Shown in pieces: positions 34,018 to 43,214 of a stretch of 64,000 nt of DNA. The stretch is taken from NCBI GenBank assembly GCA_035948135.1, contig DASZJL010000025.1, positions 1 to 64,000 of the forward strand. Direction: 5' to 3'. Each line of letters begins with the position of its first letter. Position 1 is the stretch's first letter. This DNA is from CADDZP01 sp035948135. GTDB lineage: Bacteria > Actinomycetota > Acidimicrobiia > Acidimicrobiales > AC-14. The translations under genes were made by a program, and so were the position numbers. The notes beneath the pieces are model-generated. The model was not told the DNA's origin and did not search any database. It saw only the letters and a list, made by a program, of their open reading frames with translations.

Positions 34018-36207
34018 GTGTTGGCCACCGGTGCGCTTCACCGCTCCCTCGGGCTCACCGACGACGAGTTCGTCGCCATCGAGGGCATTCTCGGCCGAGA
34101 GCCCAACGAGCTCGAGCTGGCGATGTACGCCGTCATGTGGTCCGAGCACTGCTCCTACAAGTCATCTCGGGCCCACCTCGGTCGCCTGCCCACCGAGGCG
34201 CCGTGGGTGCTCGTGGGCCCGGGGGAGAACGCGGGCGTGATCGACGCCGGCGACGGCATCGCCGTGGCCGTGCGCATCGAGAGCCACAACCACCCGAGCG
34301 CGGTGGAGCCCCATCAGGGGGCGGCCACCGGCGTGGGCGGCATCCTCCGCGACATCTTCACCATGGGCGCACGACCCATCGCCACCCTCGATCCCCTCCG
34401 GTTCGGTCCCCTCACCACGCCGCGGGCCCGGTGGCTGTTCGAGGGCGTGGTCAATGGCATCTCCAGCTACGGCAACTCGGTGGGTGTTCCCACCGTCGGC
34501 GGTGAGGTCGTCTTCGACGAGTGCTACGCCGAGAATCCGCTCGTCAACGTCATGTGCGTCGGCGTGATGCCGCGAGAGAACCTGGTGCTCGGGCGGGCCT
34601 CGGGCGACGGCAACCTGGCCGTACTGCTCGGGTCGACGACCGGCCGGGACGGCATCGGTGGCGTGAGCGTGCTGGCGTCGGCCGGCTTCGGCGACGACGA
34701 CCAGGCCAAGCGGCCCAGCGTGCAGGTCGGCGACCCCTTCGAAGAGAAGCGCCTCATCGAGGCCTGCCTGGCGCTCTACGACGCCGGCCTCGTCGTCGGC
34801 ATTCAGGACCTGGGTGGCGCCGGCCTCACGTGCGCCACCAGCGAGACGGCCTCGCGGGGCGGGATGGGCATGGATGTCGACGTCGACGCCGTGCCGCGCC
34901 GTGAGCCGGGGATGCAGGCGTTCGAGGTCATGACCAGCGAGTCCCAGGAGCGGATGCTGGCGATCGTGCGTCCCGACGACCTCGACGCCGTCACCGAGCT
35001 GTGCCGGCGGTGGGAGGTGCGCGCCAACGTCGTGGGGCACGTGAACACGAGCGGGCGCCTGCGCATCTTCGAGGGCGGCGAGGTCGTCGCCGACGTGCCC
35101 GCCGCGTCGCTGCACGAGGACGCCCCGCTGTACCACCGCCCCTGCGTGATGCCCGCCGAGCGCGCCGACCGTCTGGCCGACGATCCTGCCCGGCTCCCGG
35201 CGCCCGACGACTGCGGCGCCGACCTGCTGGCCCTCACCCAGGACCTGTCGTGGGTCTGGAGCCAGTACGACCACCAGCTGTTCCTCAACACCGTCGAGGG
35301 CCCCGGCGGCGACGCCGCCGTGCTCCGCCTGAAGGCGCCCGGTCTGCCGGCGAACCGGCGGGCCATCGCCGTAACGGCCGACGGCAACGCGCGCTGGTGC
35401 GCCCTCGACCCGCGGCGGGGTACCGCCCTCGTCGTGGCCGAGGCCGCCCTCAACGTGGCATGCGCCGGCGCCCGGCCCGTCGCCATCGTGAATTGCCTCA
35501 ACTTCGGCAACCCCGAGCACCCCGAGGTCATGTGGCAGCTATCCGAGGCCGTCGACGGCATGGCCGAGGCGGCCCGGGCCCTCGACGTCCCCGTCGTCGG
35601 CGGCAACGTCAGTCTCTACAACGAGTCGCGGGGTCGCGACATCGACCCCACGCCGGTCGTCGGCATGGTGGGCCTCATCGACGAGCTCGACCGTCGGCCG
35701 CCCGGTGCGGCGCTGGTCGACGGTGGCCGGCTGCTGCTGCTCGGCGATGCCGGCGCCGACTCCCTGGCGGGCTCGGCGTGGGCTCGGCGGCGCGGCCACC
35801 TCGGGGGCGAGCTGCCGGCTGTCGACTACGACCGGCACCGTGCCCTGCTCGGAGTCGTCCACGGCCTCGTTGCCAATGGCATGCTCGTGGGGGTACACGA
35901 CGTGTCTGACGGGGGGGTCGGGGTGGCGCTGGCCGAGATGGCGTTCGCCGGAGGTGTGGGGTTCCGGGTTTCCGGCCTTGGCGGCCACGCCCAGCTGTTC
36001 TCCGAGGCGCCGTCTCGGGTGGTCGTGTGCGCGACGCCCGAGCAGGCCCCCGAGGTGCTCGGCCGGGCCGCCGAGGCGGGTGTTCCCGCCGCGCTCCTGG
36101 GCGGGTCGGGTGGCGACCGGCTGGTTGTCGACGGCTTGGTCGACCTGCCGCTGGCCGACGCCCGCACCAGCTGGCAGTCGGCCCTCGCCGAGGCGGTCTC
36201 GCCCTGA
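34018..36207 (+). CDS. purL: FGAM synthase large subunit PurL (small form)
   Basis: ATP-dependent amidation of FGAR to FGAM with PurS and PurQ. The 729 residues match the stand-alone PurL that lacks a fused glutaminase. It contains MWSEHCSYKSSR, the substrate loop ESHNHPSAVEPHQGAATGVG, the repeated second half with VGGNVSLYNES, and VHDVSDGG. The GTG at 34018 gives the expected N-terminus (GLTDDEFVAIEGILGREPNE) and has TACGGT 6 nt upstream; the open frame further upstream is not PurL-like. The stop codon shares one base with the next start codon (TGATG). Confidence 0.96.
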   Translation: MLATGALHRSLGLTDDEFVAIEGILGREPNELELAMYAVMWSEHCSYKSSRAHLGRLPTEAPWVLVGPGENAGVIDAGDGIAVAVRIESHNHPSAVEPHQGAATGVGGILRDIFTMGARPIATLDPLRFGPLTTPRARWLFEGVVNGISSYGNSVGVPTVGGEVVFDECYAENPLVNVMCVGVMPRENLVLGRASGDGNLAVLLGSTTGRDGIGGVSVLASAGFGDDDQAKRPSVQVGDPFEEKRLIEACLALYDAGLVVGIQDLGGAGLTCATSETASRGGMGMDVDVDAVPRREPGMQAFEVMTSESQERMLAIVRPDDLDAVTELCRRWEVRANVVGHVNTSGRLRIFEGGEVVADVPAASLHEDAPLYHRPCVMPAERADRLADDPARLPAPDDCGADLLALTQDLSWVWSQYDHQLFLNTVEGPGGDAAVLRLKAPGLPANRRAIAVTADGNARWCALDPRRGTALVVAEAALNVACAGARPVAIVNCLNFGNPEHPEVMWQLSEAVDGMAEAARALDVPVVGGNVSLYNESRGRDIDPTPVVGMVGLIDELDRRPPGAALVDGGRLLLLGDAGADSLAGSAWARRRGHLGGELPAVDYDRHRALLGVVHGLVANGMLVGVHDVSDGGVGVALAEMAFAGGVGFRVSGLGGHAQLFSEAPSRVVVCATPEQAPEVLGRAAEAGVPAALLGGSGGDRLVVDGLVDLPLADARTSWQSALAEAVSP

Positions 36208-37448
36208 TGAAGTGCTCGGTCTGTGCCCAGGACGTCCCCGAGGACCGCTACAGCGACCACCTCGAGTCTGAACACGGCGTCACCGACGACCCCACGGCCG
36301 TGCTCATCCAGCATCTCACCGGACTCCGGTCGAGGGCCGGCGAAGGCGACGGCGACGAAGAGCTGCCCGACGAGGAGCCAAGCGACGCCGATGCCTTCGA
36401 GGAGTTCCTGGCGGCCTCTCCGGCAAAGTCGCCGGAGGCCGACGAGGAAGAAGCCCACGAAGCGGAGCAGGACGAAGCGGAGCCAGACGAAGCGGAGCCA
36501 GACGAGGAAGAGGAGCCGGACGAGGCGCCCGCCCCGGTCGGCGGCACCGAGCATGAACCGGAGTCCGACGGCGACGCGGACACGGCCGAGGACGAGGGCG
36601 CCGAGCTCACCGACGAGGACGAGGCCGAGTTCGAGCGCATGCTCGCCGTCTATCCCGAGGTCGACCTGCGCAAGGGCAAGCCGGAGCCGGCTGCCGCGCC
36701 TGCGCCCGACAAGGTCGCGGCGGGCGCGGTGGCCACCGAGGCTGCCGCCGACGCCGACGACAAGACGTTCGCAATCTGGGATCAGGCGCAGGACGCACCG
36801 GCGGCGCCGCCCGCGGCCGACGGAGACGTGCTGGTGGTGGCGCCGCCCGCCGAGCTGGAGCGGGCTCGTCGCCGGCGCCAGGCCGCGCTCCTGGGCCTGG
36901 GCGCGGTCATCATCCTCATCGCCGTCGCGGTGATCTACCTGCTGACGCGCGACACCAGTACCAACAAGACGACGGCGACGGCGCCGCTGCCCACCACCGC
37001 CACGACCGTCAGCCCCACCTTCCTGCCCGGGCCGCAGGGCGGGGCGCCGACCACTCTGACGCCGCTGACCCAGCCGGCGGCCCTCCCGGCAACCACGGTG
37101 CCAGCCACCCCCGCCACCACGGCCGCCCCGCCGACGACCGCGGCCCCCAGTGCCGACCCGGGCAGCAAGCTCGTGTTCAGCTACACGGGCGCCGTGTGCA
37201 CGCCGAGCGGAAGCCTCTCGGTGTCCGGCAGTATCACCAACACGAACTCGGCGACCTACACGTTCTCGTACACGATCGTCCTGCTCCGCAGCGACGGCAG
37301 TCAGCAGGGCACGGCCACCGGACAGGTGAGCCACTTGCCGCCGGGCGGCCGCTTCGGCCCGGGCACCATCGGCACGGGCTCGTGCACGTATCCGCTGGCG
37401 TCGGGACCCAACCCGCGTCAGCAGATCACGTCGATCACCCCCGGCTGA
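36207..37448 (+). CDS. Single-pass membrane protein with N-terminal zinc finger and acidic repeats
   Basis: A 413-residue protein of unknown function. It starts with a C2H2-like finger (CSVCAQDVPEDRYSDHLESEH), followed by a strongly acidic region (about residues 45-140). That region includes a tandem DEAEP run encoded by near-identical 15-bp units. After a further charged stretch, one transmembrane helix (about 225-245) leads to a Thr/Pro/Ala-rich linker and a C-terminal beta-rich domain with two Cys (GAVCTPSG and GSCTYPL), probably outside the cell. The ATG shares one base with the purL stop codon, so it is translationally coupled to purL. It converges on the GT4 gene at 37455. Confidence 0.7.
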   Translation: MKCSVCAQDVPEDRYSDHLESEHGVTDDPTAVLIQHLTGLRSRAGEGDGDEELPDEEPSDADAFEEFLAASPAKSPEADEEEAHEAEQDEAEPDEAEPDEEEEPDEAPAPVGGTEHEPESDGDADTAEDEGAELTDEDEAEFERMLAVYPEVDLRKGKPEPAAAPAPDKVAAGAVATEAAADADDKTFAIWDQAQDAPAAPPAADGDVLVVAPPAELERARRRRQAALLGLGAVIILIAVAVIYLLTRDTSTNKTTATAPLPTTATTVSPTFLPGPQGGAPTTLTPLTQPAALPATTVPATPATTAAPPTTAAPSADPGSKLVFSYTGAVCTPSGSLSVSGSITNTNSATYTFSYTIVLLRSDGSQQGTATGQVSHLPPGGRFGPGTIGTGSCTYPLASGPNPRQQITSITPG

Positions 37449-37454
37449 GCAGTC

Positions 37455-38579
37455 CTAAGCGAGCAGCCGGTCGTACACCGCCTCGACGCGGTCGACCATC
37501 GCGTCGACGGTGTACTCGGTTGCCGCTCGGGCCCGGCCCGCGGCCGCCAGGCGCTCGGCGCGCGCCGGGTCGTCGAGGAGGGCCTTGATTCCGTCCGCCA
37601 GCGCACGCGGGTCGTCGGGGGCGACGAGCACACCGGCGCGTCCCCCGTCGAGGACGTCGGTCAGACCGCCGACCGCAGTTGCGACCACGGGGAGCCCGCT
37701 CGCCATCGCCTCTGCGACCGCCAGGCCGAAGCCCTCCCGTCGCGAGGGCTGGACGTAGACCCGCGAGCCGGCCCAACTCCGGAACGGTTGGTCGACGAAG
37801 CCTTTGAGGCACACGGCGCTGTCCACCCCGAGGTCACCCGCCAGCCGGACCAGCTCCTCGCCGTACGCCTCGTGGCCGGCCTGGGTGCCACCCAAGACGA
37901 GGACTTGCAGATCGGGGAAGTCCTGGCGCAGCAGGGCGGTCGCCCGCACCAGCACGTCGATGCCCTTCTCGGGGGTGAGGCGGGCCGCGCAGGCCAGGTG
38001 GAAGCCCTCGGCCGAGGCGGGCGCGGGCGCGGGCGCGGCGAAGGCCGCGGGGTCGACGGCGTTGGGAACGATCTCCACCTCCCGCGCCGTCGGCAGCCCC
38101 TCGGCCGCGGCCCGGGAGACGGCGATGACAGCGCTCGCGGTGCGGGCCGCCGCCTGGTTGAGGAGGCGACCGGGATCGCGGCCGCCGACGTGCCACACGA
38201 GGGGAAGGCGCGCCAGCCGCGCCGCGGGCCCGGCGAGCAGGAAGCCCCGCTGGGTGAAGGTGTGCACCAGGCCGGCGCCCGCGACCCGTCGCCGGAGGCG
38301 CGTCCAGTAGGCGGGGAGGGCGACCGTCGCCCGCACGGCGCGCCCGCGGCGCGTGTTGCGGCCGTAGACGAGCAGGCTCGGAGGCGCTTCGACCACGTCG
38401 ACGTGCAACCCGGCGGCCCGGAAGCGATCGGCGGCCACGCCCGTCGCCGGGAGCAGGATCTCGACGGTCCACCCGCGCTGTTGCAGCCCCGACGCCAGCA
38501 GCTCCACCTGGCGCTCGGTGCCGCCGTAGACGTGGGGGTAGGCGACGAAGAGCGCCACGCGCCGCGGGCCTGTCACCAC
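37455..38579 (-). CDS. Family 4 glycosyltransferase
   Basis: A 374-residue GT-B enzyme. The N-terminal domain has VAYPHVYGGTERQVELLASGL, the donor-binding half begins around ARLTPEKGIDVLVRA, and the E-x7-E motif lies in SRREGFGLAVAEAMASGLPVV. Sugar and acceptor are unknown. The start is GTG at 38579 or the adjacent GTG 3 nt downstream; GAGAAT lies 6 nt before the second, which is slightly better supported. It is the first gene of the polysaccharide locus and is divergent from the GT4 gene at 38685. Confidence 0.85.
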   Translation of the reverse strand: MVTGPRRVALFVAYPHVYGGTERQVELLASGLQQRGWTVEILLPATGVAADRFRAAGLHVDVVEAPPSLLVYGRNTRRGRAVRATVALPAYWTRLRRRVAGAGLVHTFTQRGFLLAGPAARLARLPLVWHVGGRDPGRLLNQAAARTASAVIAVSRAAAEGLPTAREVEIVPNAVDPAAFAAPAPAPASAEGFHLACAARLTPEKGIDVLVRATALLRQDFPDLQVLVLGGTQAGHEAYGEELVRLAGDLGVDSAVCLKGFVDQPFRSWAGSRVYVQPSRREGFGLAVAEAMASGLPVVATAVGGLTDVLDGGRAGVLVAPDDPRALADGIKALLDDPARAERLAAAGRARAATEYTVDAMVDRVEAVYDRLLA

Positions 38580-38608
38580 GTCATTCTCGCCGCCTCATCG
38601 ACGAGATC

Positions 38609-38639
38609 GGGTCCACGGACCCGAAGCGCCTTCGGCGCT
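38609..38639. other. Two small hairpins in the divergent GT4 gap
   Basis: GGGTCC-ac-GGACCC (38609-38622) and AGCGCC-ttc-GGCGCT (38625-38639) lie back to back in the 105-bp gap between divergent glycosyltransferase genes. Between divergent genes they cannot be ordinary terminators, so they may be regulatory palindromes or chance. Confidence 0.3.
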
Positions 38640-38660
38640 GATCGAAAAGGCGGCTCGCAA

Positions 38661-38666
38661 TAGCGT
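38661..38666 (+). promoter_or_regulatory. Putative leaderless -10 box ahead of a 4-codon mini-ORF
   Basis: TAGCGT exactly 7 nt before a GTG at 38674, which opens a 4-codon frame whose stop codon overlaps the start of the GT4 gene at 38685. Confidence 0.45.
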
Positions 38667-38673
38667 CATTGCG

Positions 38674-38688
38674 GTGAAGTCCGGGTGA
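38674..38688 (+). CDS. Possible 4-codon leader ORF (VKSG) coupled to the GT4 gene
   Basis: GTG AAG TCC GGG TGA begins at the predicted transcription start. Its TGA (38686-38688) overlaps the GTG of the next gene (38685-38687), giving the GTGA arrangement used throughout this locus. The peptide itself is unlikely to act; it could load ribosomes onto a leaderless mRNA. Alternatively the GT4 gene simply has an 11-nt leader. Confidence 0.25.
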   Translation: MKSG

Positions 38689-39791
38689 AGGTCGCGTTCG
38701 TCCACGACCACCTCGTGCAGCGGGGCGGTAGCGAGCGGACGCTCGCCACCATGCTGCGTGCCTTCCCCGGCGCGCCCGTCTACACCGCGTTCTACCGGCC
38801 GGACGCTACGTACGCCGAGCTCAGGGACTGCGACGTGCGCCCGTTCGCGGTCGATGGTCTGCCCGGACTGCGGCGCCATCACCGAGTCGCCTTCCCGGTG
38901 CTGCCATTCCTGTTCGCCCACCGCCACATCGACGCCGACGTCGTCATCTGCAGCTCGAGCGGGTGGGCCCAGGGCGTGCAGACGTCCGGCCGCAAGGTCG
39001 TGTACTTCCACGCCCTGGCCCAGTGGCTGCACTCGCCCGTCCATCACGTGGCCCGGGGCAACCCCGCGCGCCGCGCCGCGTTGGCCGTGGCGCGCCGGTC
39101 GCTGTCGGGCTGGGACTACCGAACCGTCCGCAGCGCCGACCGCCACCTGGTGATGGGCGAGGCCATGCAACATCGGGTGCGCGAGATCTATGGCGTCGAC
39201 GCCGACATCCTTCCGCCGCCGATCACCGTCGAAGTCGAGGGCCCGGCGACCGCGGTCGACGGTGTCGCGCCCGGCTTCTTCCTGGCCGCGGCCCGGCTGA
39301 TGCCGTACAAGAACCTCGACGCCGTGGTGGCCGCCTTCGCCCAGTTGCCCGACGAGCGGCTCGTCGTGGCCGGCGAGGGCCCCGAGGGTGGCCGCCTGCG
39401 GGCGATGGCGCCCGCCAACGTGCGCTTCGTCGGTCTGGCCGGAGACGCCGAGCTGCGCTGGCTGTACGCCAACGCCCGTGCCCTCGTTTCCGCCGGCTTC
39501 GAGGCCTATCCGCTGACGCCGATCGAGGCGGCCGGCTTCGGCAAGCCGACCCTCGCCCTGCGCGAGGCCGGCTCCCTCGACGTGGTCGTCGAGGGGCGCA
39601 CGGGCGAGTTCTTCGACCGTCCGGACCCCGCCGCGGTCGCCGACGCCGTACGTCGCCTCGACGCCGGCCACTACGACACGGGCGAGCTGCAGCGCATCCG
39701 GGACCAGCATGCCGAGAGCACCTTCGCTGCCGCGCTGCGCGCCGTCGTCGAGGAGGAGCTCGACCGGTCACCGAAGCCGCTGAAGTCGTGA
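38685..39791 (+). CDS. Family 4 glycosyltransferase (WbaZ-like)
   Basis: A 368-residue GT-B enzyme beginning VAFVHDHLVQRGGSERTL. The donor domain includes FLAAARLMPYKNLDAVVAAF and VVAGEGPEGGRL, and the GT4 acidic motif is modified to SAGFEAYPLTPIEAAGFGKP. This pattern is seen in WbaZ-type O-antigen mannosyl- or hexosyltransferases; the exact sugar is unknown. The GTG at 38685 is chosen for the short N-terminal strand. The stop codon overlaps the next gene's start (GTGA). Confidence 0.84.
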   Translation: MKVAFVHDHLVQRGGSERTLATMLRAFPGAPVYTAFYRPDATYAELRDCDVRPFAVDGLPGLRRHHRVAFPVLPFLFAHRHIDADVVICSSSGWAQGVQTSGRKVVYFHALAQWLHSPVHHVARGNPARRAALAVARRSLSGWDYRTVRSADRHLVMGEAMQHRVREIYGVDADILPPPITVEVEGPATAVDGVAPGFFLAAARLMPYKNLDAVVAAFAQLPDERLVVAGEGPEGGRLRAMAPANVRFVGLAGDAELRWLYANARALVSAGFEAYPLTPIEAAGFGKPTLALREAGSLDVVVEGRTGEFFDRPDPAAVADAVRRLDAGHYDTGELQRIRDQHAESTFAAALRAVVEEELDRSPKPLKS

Positions 39792-40981
39792 CGCGCGCTC
39801 TGTGGGTGACCGCCGAGCCGCCTGACCGGGACTTGGGCGGGGGCAGCATCCGCGAGGCGTATCTCCTCGAGGCGCTCGCGCAGGAGGTCGAGACCCATCT
39901 GCTGCTCGCCGGGACTTTGGAGGACCAGCGCACGCGCTCCGTATTGGCCGGCGTCACCGAGGTCGACATCGCGACTCGTCCGTTGCCCCGCGGGCGGGGC
40001 GGCCGACGGATCGACGATCTCCGCCGCGTGCTCCTCGACCACGAGCCCGCCGACGTCATCGAGAACCGCCCTCGCGTGCGGGACCTGGCAGGGCGGTTGC
40101 CGGCCCTCGGGTCATTCGACCTGGTGTGCGTCGAGCACGATCGCCTGGCACCGCTGATCGCGGCGCGCGCCGGGAGTGGCGGGCGATGGGTGTTGACCAT
40201 GCAGAACCTGCCGTCGGAGCGCAAGGCCGACGAACTGTCGCTGGCCCGGAGTCGCAGGCAGCGCTGGCTGTACCGCCGCGAACTGGGCGACGCCCGTCGC
40301 TTCGAAGCCCAGATGGTGGGGGCCTACGACCGGGTGGTGGTGCCGTCGAAACGCGACGTCGCCGCCCTCGGAGGTCGAGCCGTGCTCATCCCCAACGGCG
40401 TGGACACGGCCCGCTTTCGTCCGTCGCCGCTGACGGCCTCCCGGACGGTCGTGTTCACCGGAACGCTGAGCTGGTGGCCGAACGTCGAGGGCCTCACGTG
40501 GTTCTGCGACGCCGTCCTGCCGTTGGTGCGCGCCAGCGTTTCCGACGCTCGCTTCGACATCGTCGGTCGGGAGCCACTCCCAGAGGTACGTGCCCTCGGC
40601 GAGCGGCCCGGCGTTGCAGTGCACGGCGACGTTGCCAGCGTCGTGCCGTGGCTGGAGCAGGCGCGCCTGGCGGTGGTGCCCCTCCATATCGGTTCGGGCA
40701 CGCGGCTCAAAGCGTTGGAGGCGATGGCCTCGTCGCGACCGGTGGCGGGGACGAGCGTCGGGCTCGAGGGATTGGAAATCGAGGGCGGGGTGCAGGCGCT
40801 CGTGGCCGACGATCCCGCGGCCCTCGCCGCGGCCGTCGTGCAACTTCTGACCGACGACGCCTTCGCCAATCGGATCGCAGCCGCGGGTGCGGACCACGCC
40901 CGCGAGCGGTTCGCGTGGGACGCCATCGGCCGCCGGTTCGTCGACACCCTGCTCGACCTGACTCAGAGACAGGCGCGGTAG
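39788..40981 (+). CDS. GT4-like glycosyltransferase
   Basis: A 397-residue GT-B enzyme starting VTRALWVTAEPPDRDLGGGSIR. The middle has MQNLPSERKADE, common in transferases resembling WsaF/TuaH-type proteins. The donor domain runs from TVVFTGTLSWWPNVEGL to PLHIGSGTRLKALEAMASSRPV, where the usual E-x7-E is reduced to one Glu. The GTG at 39788 overlaps the preceding stop codon (GTGA), giving coupled translation. Its 3' end overlaps the convergent GT4 gene by 19 bp. Confidence 0.83.
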   Translation: MTRALWVTAEPPDRDLGGGSIREAYLLEALAQEVETHLLLAGTLEDQRTRSVLAGVTEVDIATRPLPRGRGGRRIDDLRRVLLDHEPADVIENRPRVRDLAGRLPALGSFDLVCVEHDRLAPLIAARAGSGGRWVLTMQNLPSERKADELSLARSRRQRWLYRRELGDARRFEAQMVGAYDRVVVPSKRDVAALGGRAVLIPNGVDTARFRPSPLTASRTVVFTGTLSWWPNVEGLTWFCDAVLPLVRASVSDARFDIVGREPLPEVRALGERPGVAVHGDVASVVPWLEQARLAVVPLHIGSGTRLKALEAMASSRPVAGTSVGLEGLEIEGGVQALVADDPAALAAAVVQLLTDDAFANRIAAAGADHARERFAWDAIGRRFVDTLLDLTQRQAR

Positions 40982-42084
40982 ACGGCGGCTGTCTCTGTGG
41001 CGGCGCGCTCCCAGGTGAAGCGCTCGGACCAGGCCCGGCCCCGCTCCACCATCGATCGGCGGAGGTCGTCGTCGTCGTGGACCTGGGTCATGGCCTTCGA
41101 CCAGGCGTCGACGTCGTCGGGCGGCAGCAGCACGCCGGCGTCGCCCACCACCTCGGGGAGGGCTCCCGTGTTGGCCGCCAGCACGGGTGTGCCCGCGGCC
41201 ATCGCCTCGAGGGGCGTGAGGCCGAAGCCCTCGTACTTGGAGGGATGGACCAGGGCGCGGGCCGCGGCGAGGAGCACCGGCAGGTCGGCGGCGGAGACGA
41301 AGCCGGTCACGCGCACGGCGCTCTCCAGCCCGAGGCGGCGGGTCTCGGCATCGAACTCGTCGGCACCTCGTCCCCGGGGACCGGCGACCACGAGCGGCAC
41401 GTCGGGCCCGCCCGACCGGAAGGCGGCGAGCGCCCGCAACGCGGTGGACAGGTTCTTGCGTCCGGACACGGCGCCGACGAAGAGGAAGAAGCGGCCGGGC
41501 CGGATGCGATGACGGGCGCAGACCGCGGCCACGTCGACCTCGCTGACCGGCCGGCGGAAGATGGGGTCGACGCCCTCGGGGATCACCGTCACCCGGGCCG
41601 CGTCGATGTCGGTGGCGTCGGCCAGGTCGGCGGCCACGGCGCTCGACGGCACGATGACGCGCGCCGCGTCGCGCTCGGCCTGGTGCACCGCCCGTCCGAA
41701 CAGCCATCGCTGGCGGGCCGGGTACCAGCTGGGGAACCGCAGCGGCAGCAGGTCGTGCACCGTCTCGACCAGCACGGCGGACGTGGCCACCGGGACGGCC
41801 GGCGTCAGCACGTGCACGAGGTCGGTGTCGCCGGCGTAGCGCTCGATCTTCGGGGCCCCCAACGTCGCCCAGCTCAGGTGCAGGGCGCGCCGCGGAGGTG
41901 CGATGTGGACGACGCGACAACCGACGGCAAGGTCGGGATCGTCGATCGACGCCACCGCGTAGTCGAACTCGGCGCGGCTCTCGTCGGCGCCCAGGGCGCG
42001 GATCAGCTCGACCCCGTACCGGTGGATACCGGTGCCGAGGGGGTCGTGCAGGCGGTGGGGGACGAGGAGCACCCGGGCCGACAT
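40963..42084 (-). CDS. Family 4 glycosyltransferase
   Basis: A GT-B enzyme of about 373 residues: RVLLVPHRLHDPLGTGIHRYG at the N-terminus, FLFVGAVSGRKNLSTALRAL opening the donor domain, and HPSKYEGFGLTPLEAMAAGTPV with the E-x7-E motif. It resembles O-antigen mannosyltransferases of the WbdA/MtfB kind, but specificity is not readable. The ATG at 42084 is used; an in-frame ATG at 42102 would add six residues. A GGAGG only 3 nt before 42084 and the absence of a clear -10 box leave the choice open. It is divergent from the GT4 gene at 42121. Confidence 0.84.
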   Translation of the reverse strand: MSARVLLVPHRLHDPLGTGIHRYGVELIRALGADESRAEFDYAVASIDDPDLAVGCRVVHIAPPRRALHLSWATLGAPKIERYAGDTDLVHVLTPAVPVATSAVLVETVHDLLPLRFPSWYPARQRWLFGRAVHQAERDAARVIVPSSAVAADLADATDIDAARVTVIPEGVDPIFRRPVSEVDVAAVCARHRIRPGRFFLFVGAVSGRKNLSTALRALAAFRSGGPDVPLVVAGPRGRGADEFDAETRRLGLESAVRVTGFVSAADLPVLLAAARALVHPSKYEGFGLTPLEAMAAGTPVLAANTGALPEVVGDAGVLLPPDDVDAWSKAMTQVHDDDDLRRSMVERGRAWSERFTWERAATETAAVYRACL

Positions 42085-42120
42085 GGGCCTCCATGTCAGC
42101 ATCGACGGGTGCGTTCGTCC

Positions 42121-43206
42121 ATGATCGTCGTCGATGCCCGCCGTTTAGGCGAGGGATCTGCCTTCCGGGGCATCGGCACGTACCTGCGCAACCTGCTCGC
42201 CCACTTGGTGGACGTGGACGGGCTGGAGGTGGCGGCGCTGGCCACGGCGGGGACACCTCTCCCTCCGGGGATCCGGCGCGTCGAGGTGCGGCGCCGGGCG
42301 GGCGGTCGCCTGCTCACCCTCGAGCACTCACTGCGCCTGCCGGCCGATCTGCGCCGGAGCGGCGCCGGCGCAGCCCACAGCCCGGCCCTGGACCCGCCCC
42401 GCCGGTCGCCGGTGCCGTGGGTGCAGACGGTCCACGATCTCATCCCGTTCGCGTTCGACGATCTGGAGCTCGCCATCGAGCGCCGCCGGTGGCGCCGCTT
42501 CGGGCCGCGTGTGAAGAAGGCGGCGGCGGTGGTGACGCCGTCTCGGCACTCCGCCGACCACGCGGTGCGAGTCCTCGGGCTCGAGGCCTCTCGCGTGCAC
42601 GTCATCCCCCACGGTGTCGAGCCCCAGTTCCGGCCCGACTCGAACGGGCATCCGCCCGAGCATCCGTACGTCCTGTACGTCGGGGCCTGGGGTCCCCACA
42701 AGGGCTATGCGGAGGCCATGGAGGCCATCGCCGGCATCGCCGATGAGGGCCACCCACACCGCTTGGTCATCGCCGGGCGGCAGGACGACTGGATGTTGGG
42801 GCGGGTCCAGCAGGTGGTGAACCGGGCCCGTCGCCCAGACCTGATCGACGTCGCCGGCTATGTCGATGACCTCGCCGGTCTCTACCAGGGAGCAGACGCC
42901 CTGATCGTCACCAGTCGCCACGAAGGTTTCGGCCTACCGGCGCTTGAGGCGATGGCGTCCGGCACGCCAGTCGTTGCCTTCGACAACACAGCCATTCCGG
43001 AGGTCGTTGGCGACGGCGGCCGGCTCGTGCCCGACGGGGACGTCGGTGGCCTCGTAAGAGCGGTGAATGTCGTGATCGACGACGAGATGGTCAGGCGCTC
43101 GCTCGTCCGTCGAGGATTGGCGCGCGCCAGAGAGTTCAGCTGGCGGCGCAGCGCCGAAGCCCACGCCCGTGTGTATCGCGCCGCCCTCGACGCCCGAGTG
43201 CGGTAG
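42121..43206 (+). CDS. Family 4 glycosyltransferase
   Basis: A GT-B enzyme of about 361 residues: MIVVDARRLGEGSAFRGIGTY, a central VQTVHDLIPFAF, a donor domain from YVLYVGAWGPHKGYAEAMEA, and TSRHEGFGLPALEAMASGTPV with E-x7-E. The N-terminal pattern matches many GT4 enzymes of O-antigen clusters. The start is ATG 42121; GTG 42109 in the same frame is the alternative. It ends 8 bp before the convergent sulfotransferase gene. Confidence 0.84.
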   Translation: MIVVDARRLGEGSAFRGIGTYLRNLLAHLVDVDGLEVAALATAGTPLPPGIRRVEVRRRAGGRLLTLEHSLRLPADLRRSGAGAAHSPALDPPRRSPVPWVQTVHDLIPFAFDDLELAIERRRWRRFGPRVKKAAAVVTPSRHSADHAVRVLGLEASRVHVIPHGVEPQFRPDSNGHPPEHPYVLYVGAWGPHKGYAEAMEAIAGIADEGHPHRLVIAGRQDDWMLGRVQQVVNRARRPDLIDVAGYVDDLAGLYQGADALIVTSRHEGFGLPALEAMASGTPVVAFDNTAIPEVVGDGGRLVPDGDVGGLVRAVNVVIDDEMVRRSLVRRGLARAREFSWRRSAEAHARVYRAALDARVR

Positions 43207-43214
43207 CCATCACC

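Noticed and set aside
36460..36530. Possible CRISPR or minisatellite array
   Set aside because: The short 15-bp units encode an acidic DEAEP repeat inside a gene and lack spacers; they are coding tandem repeats.
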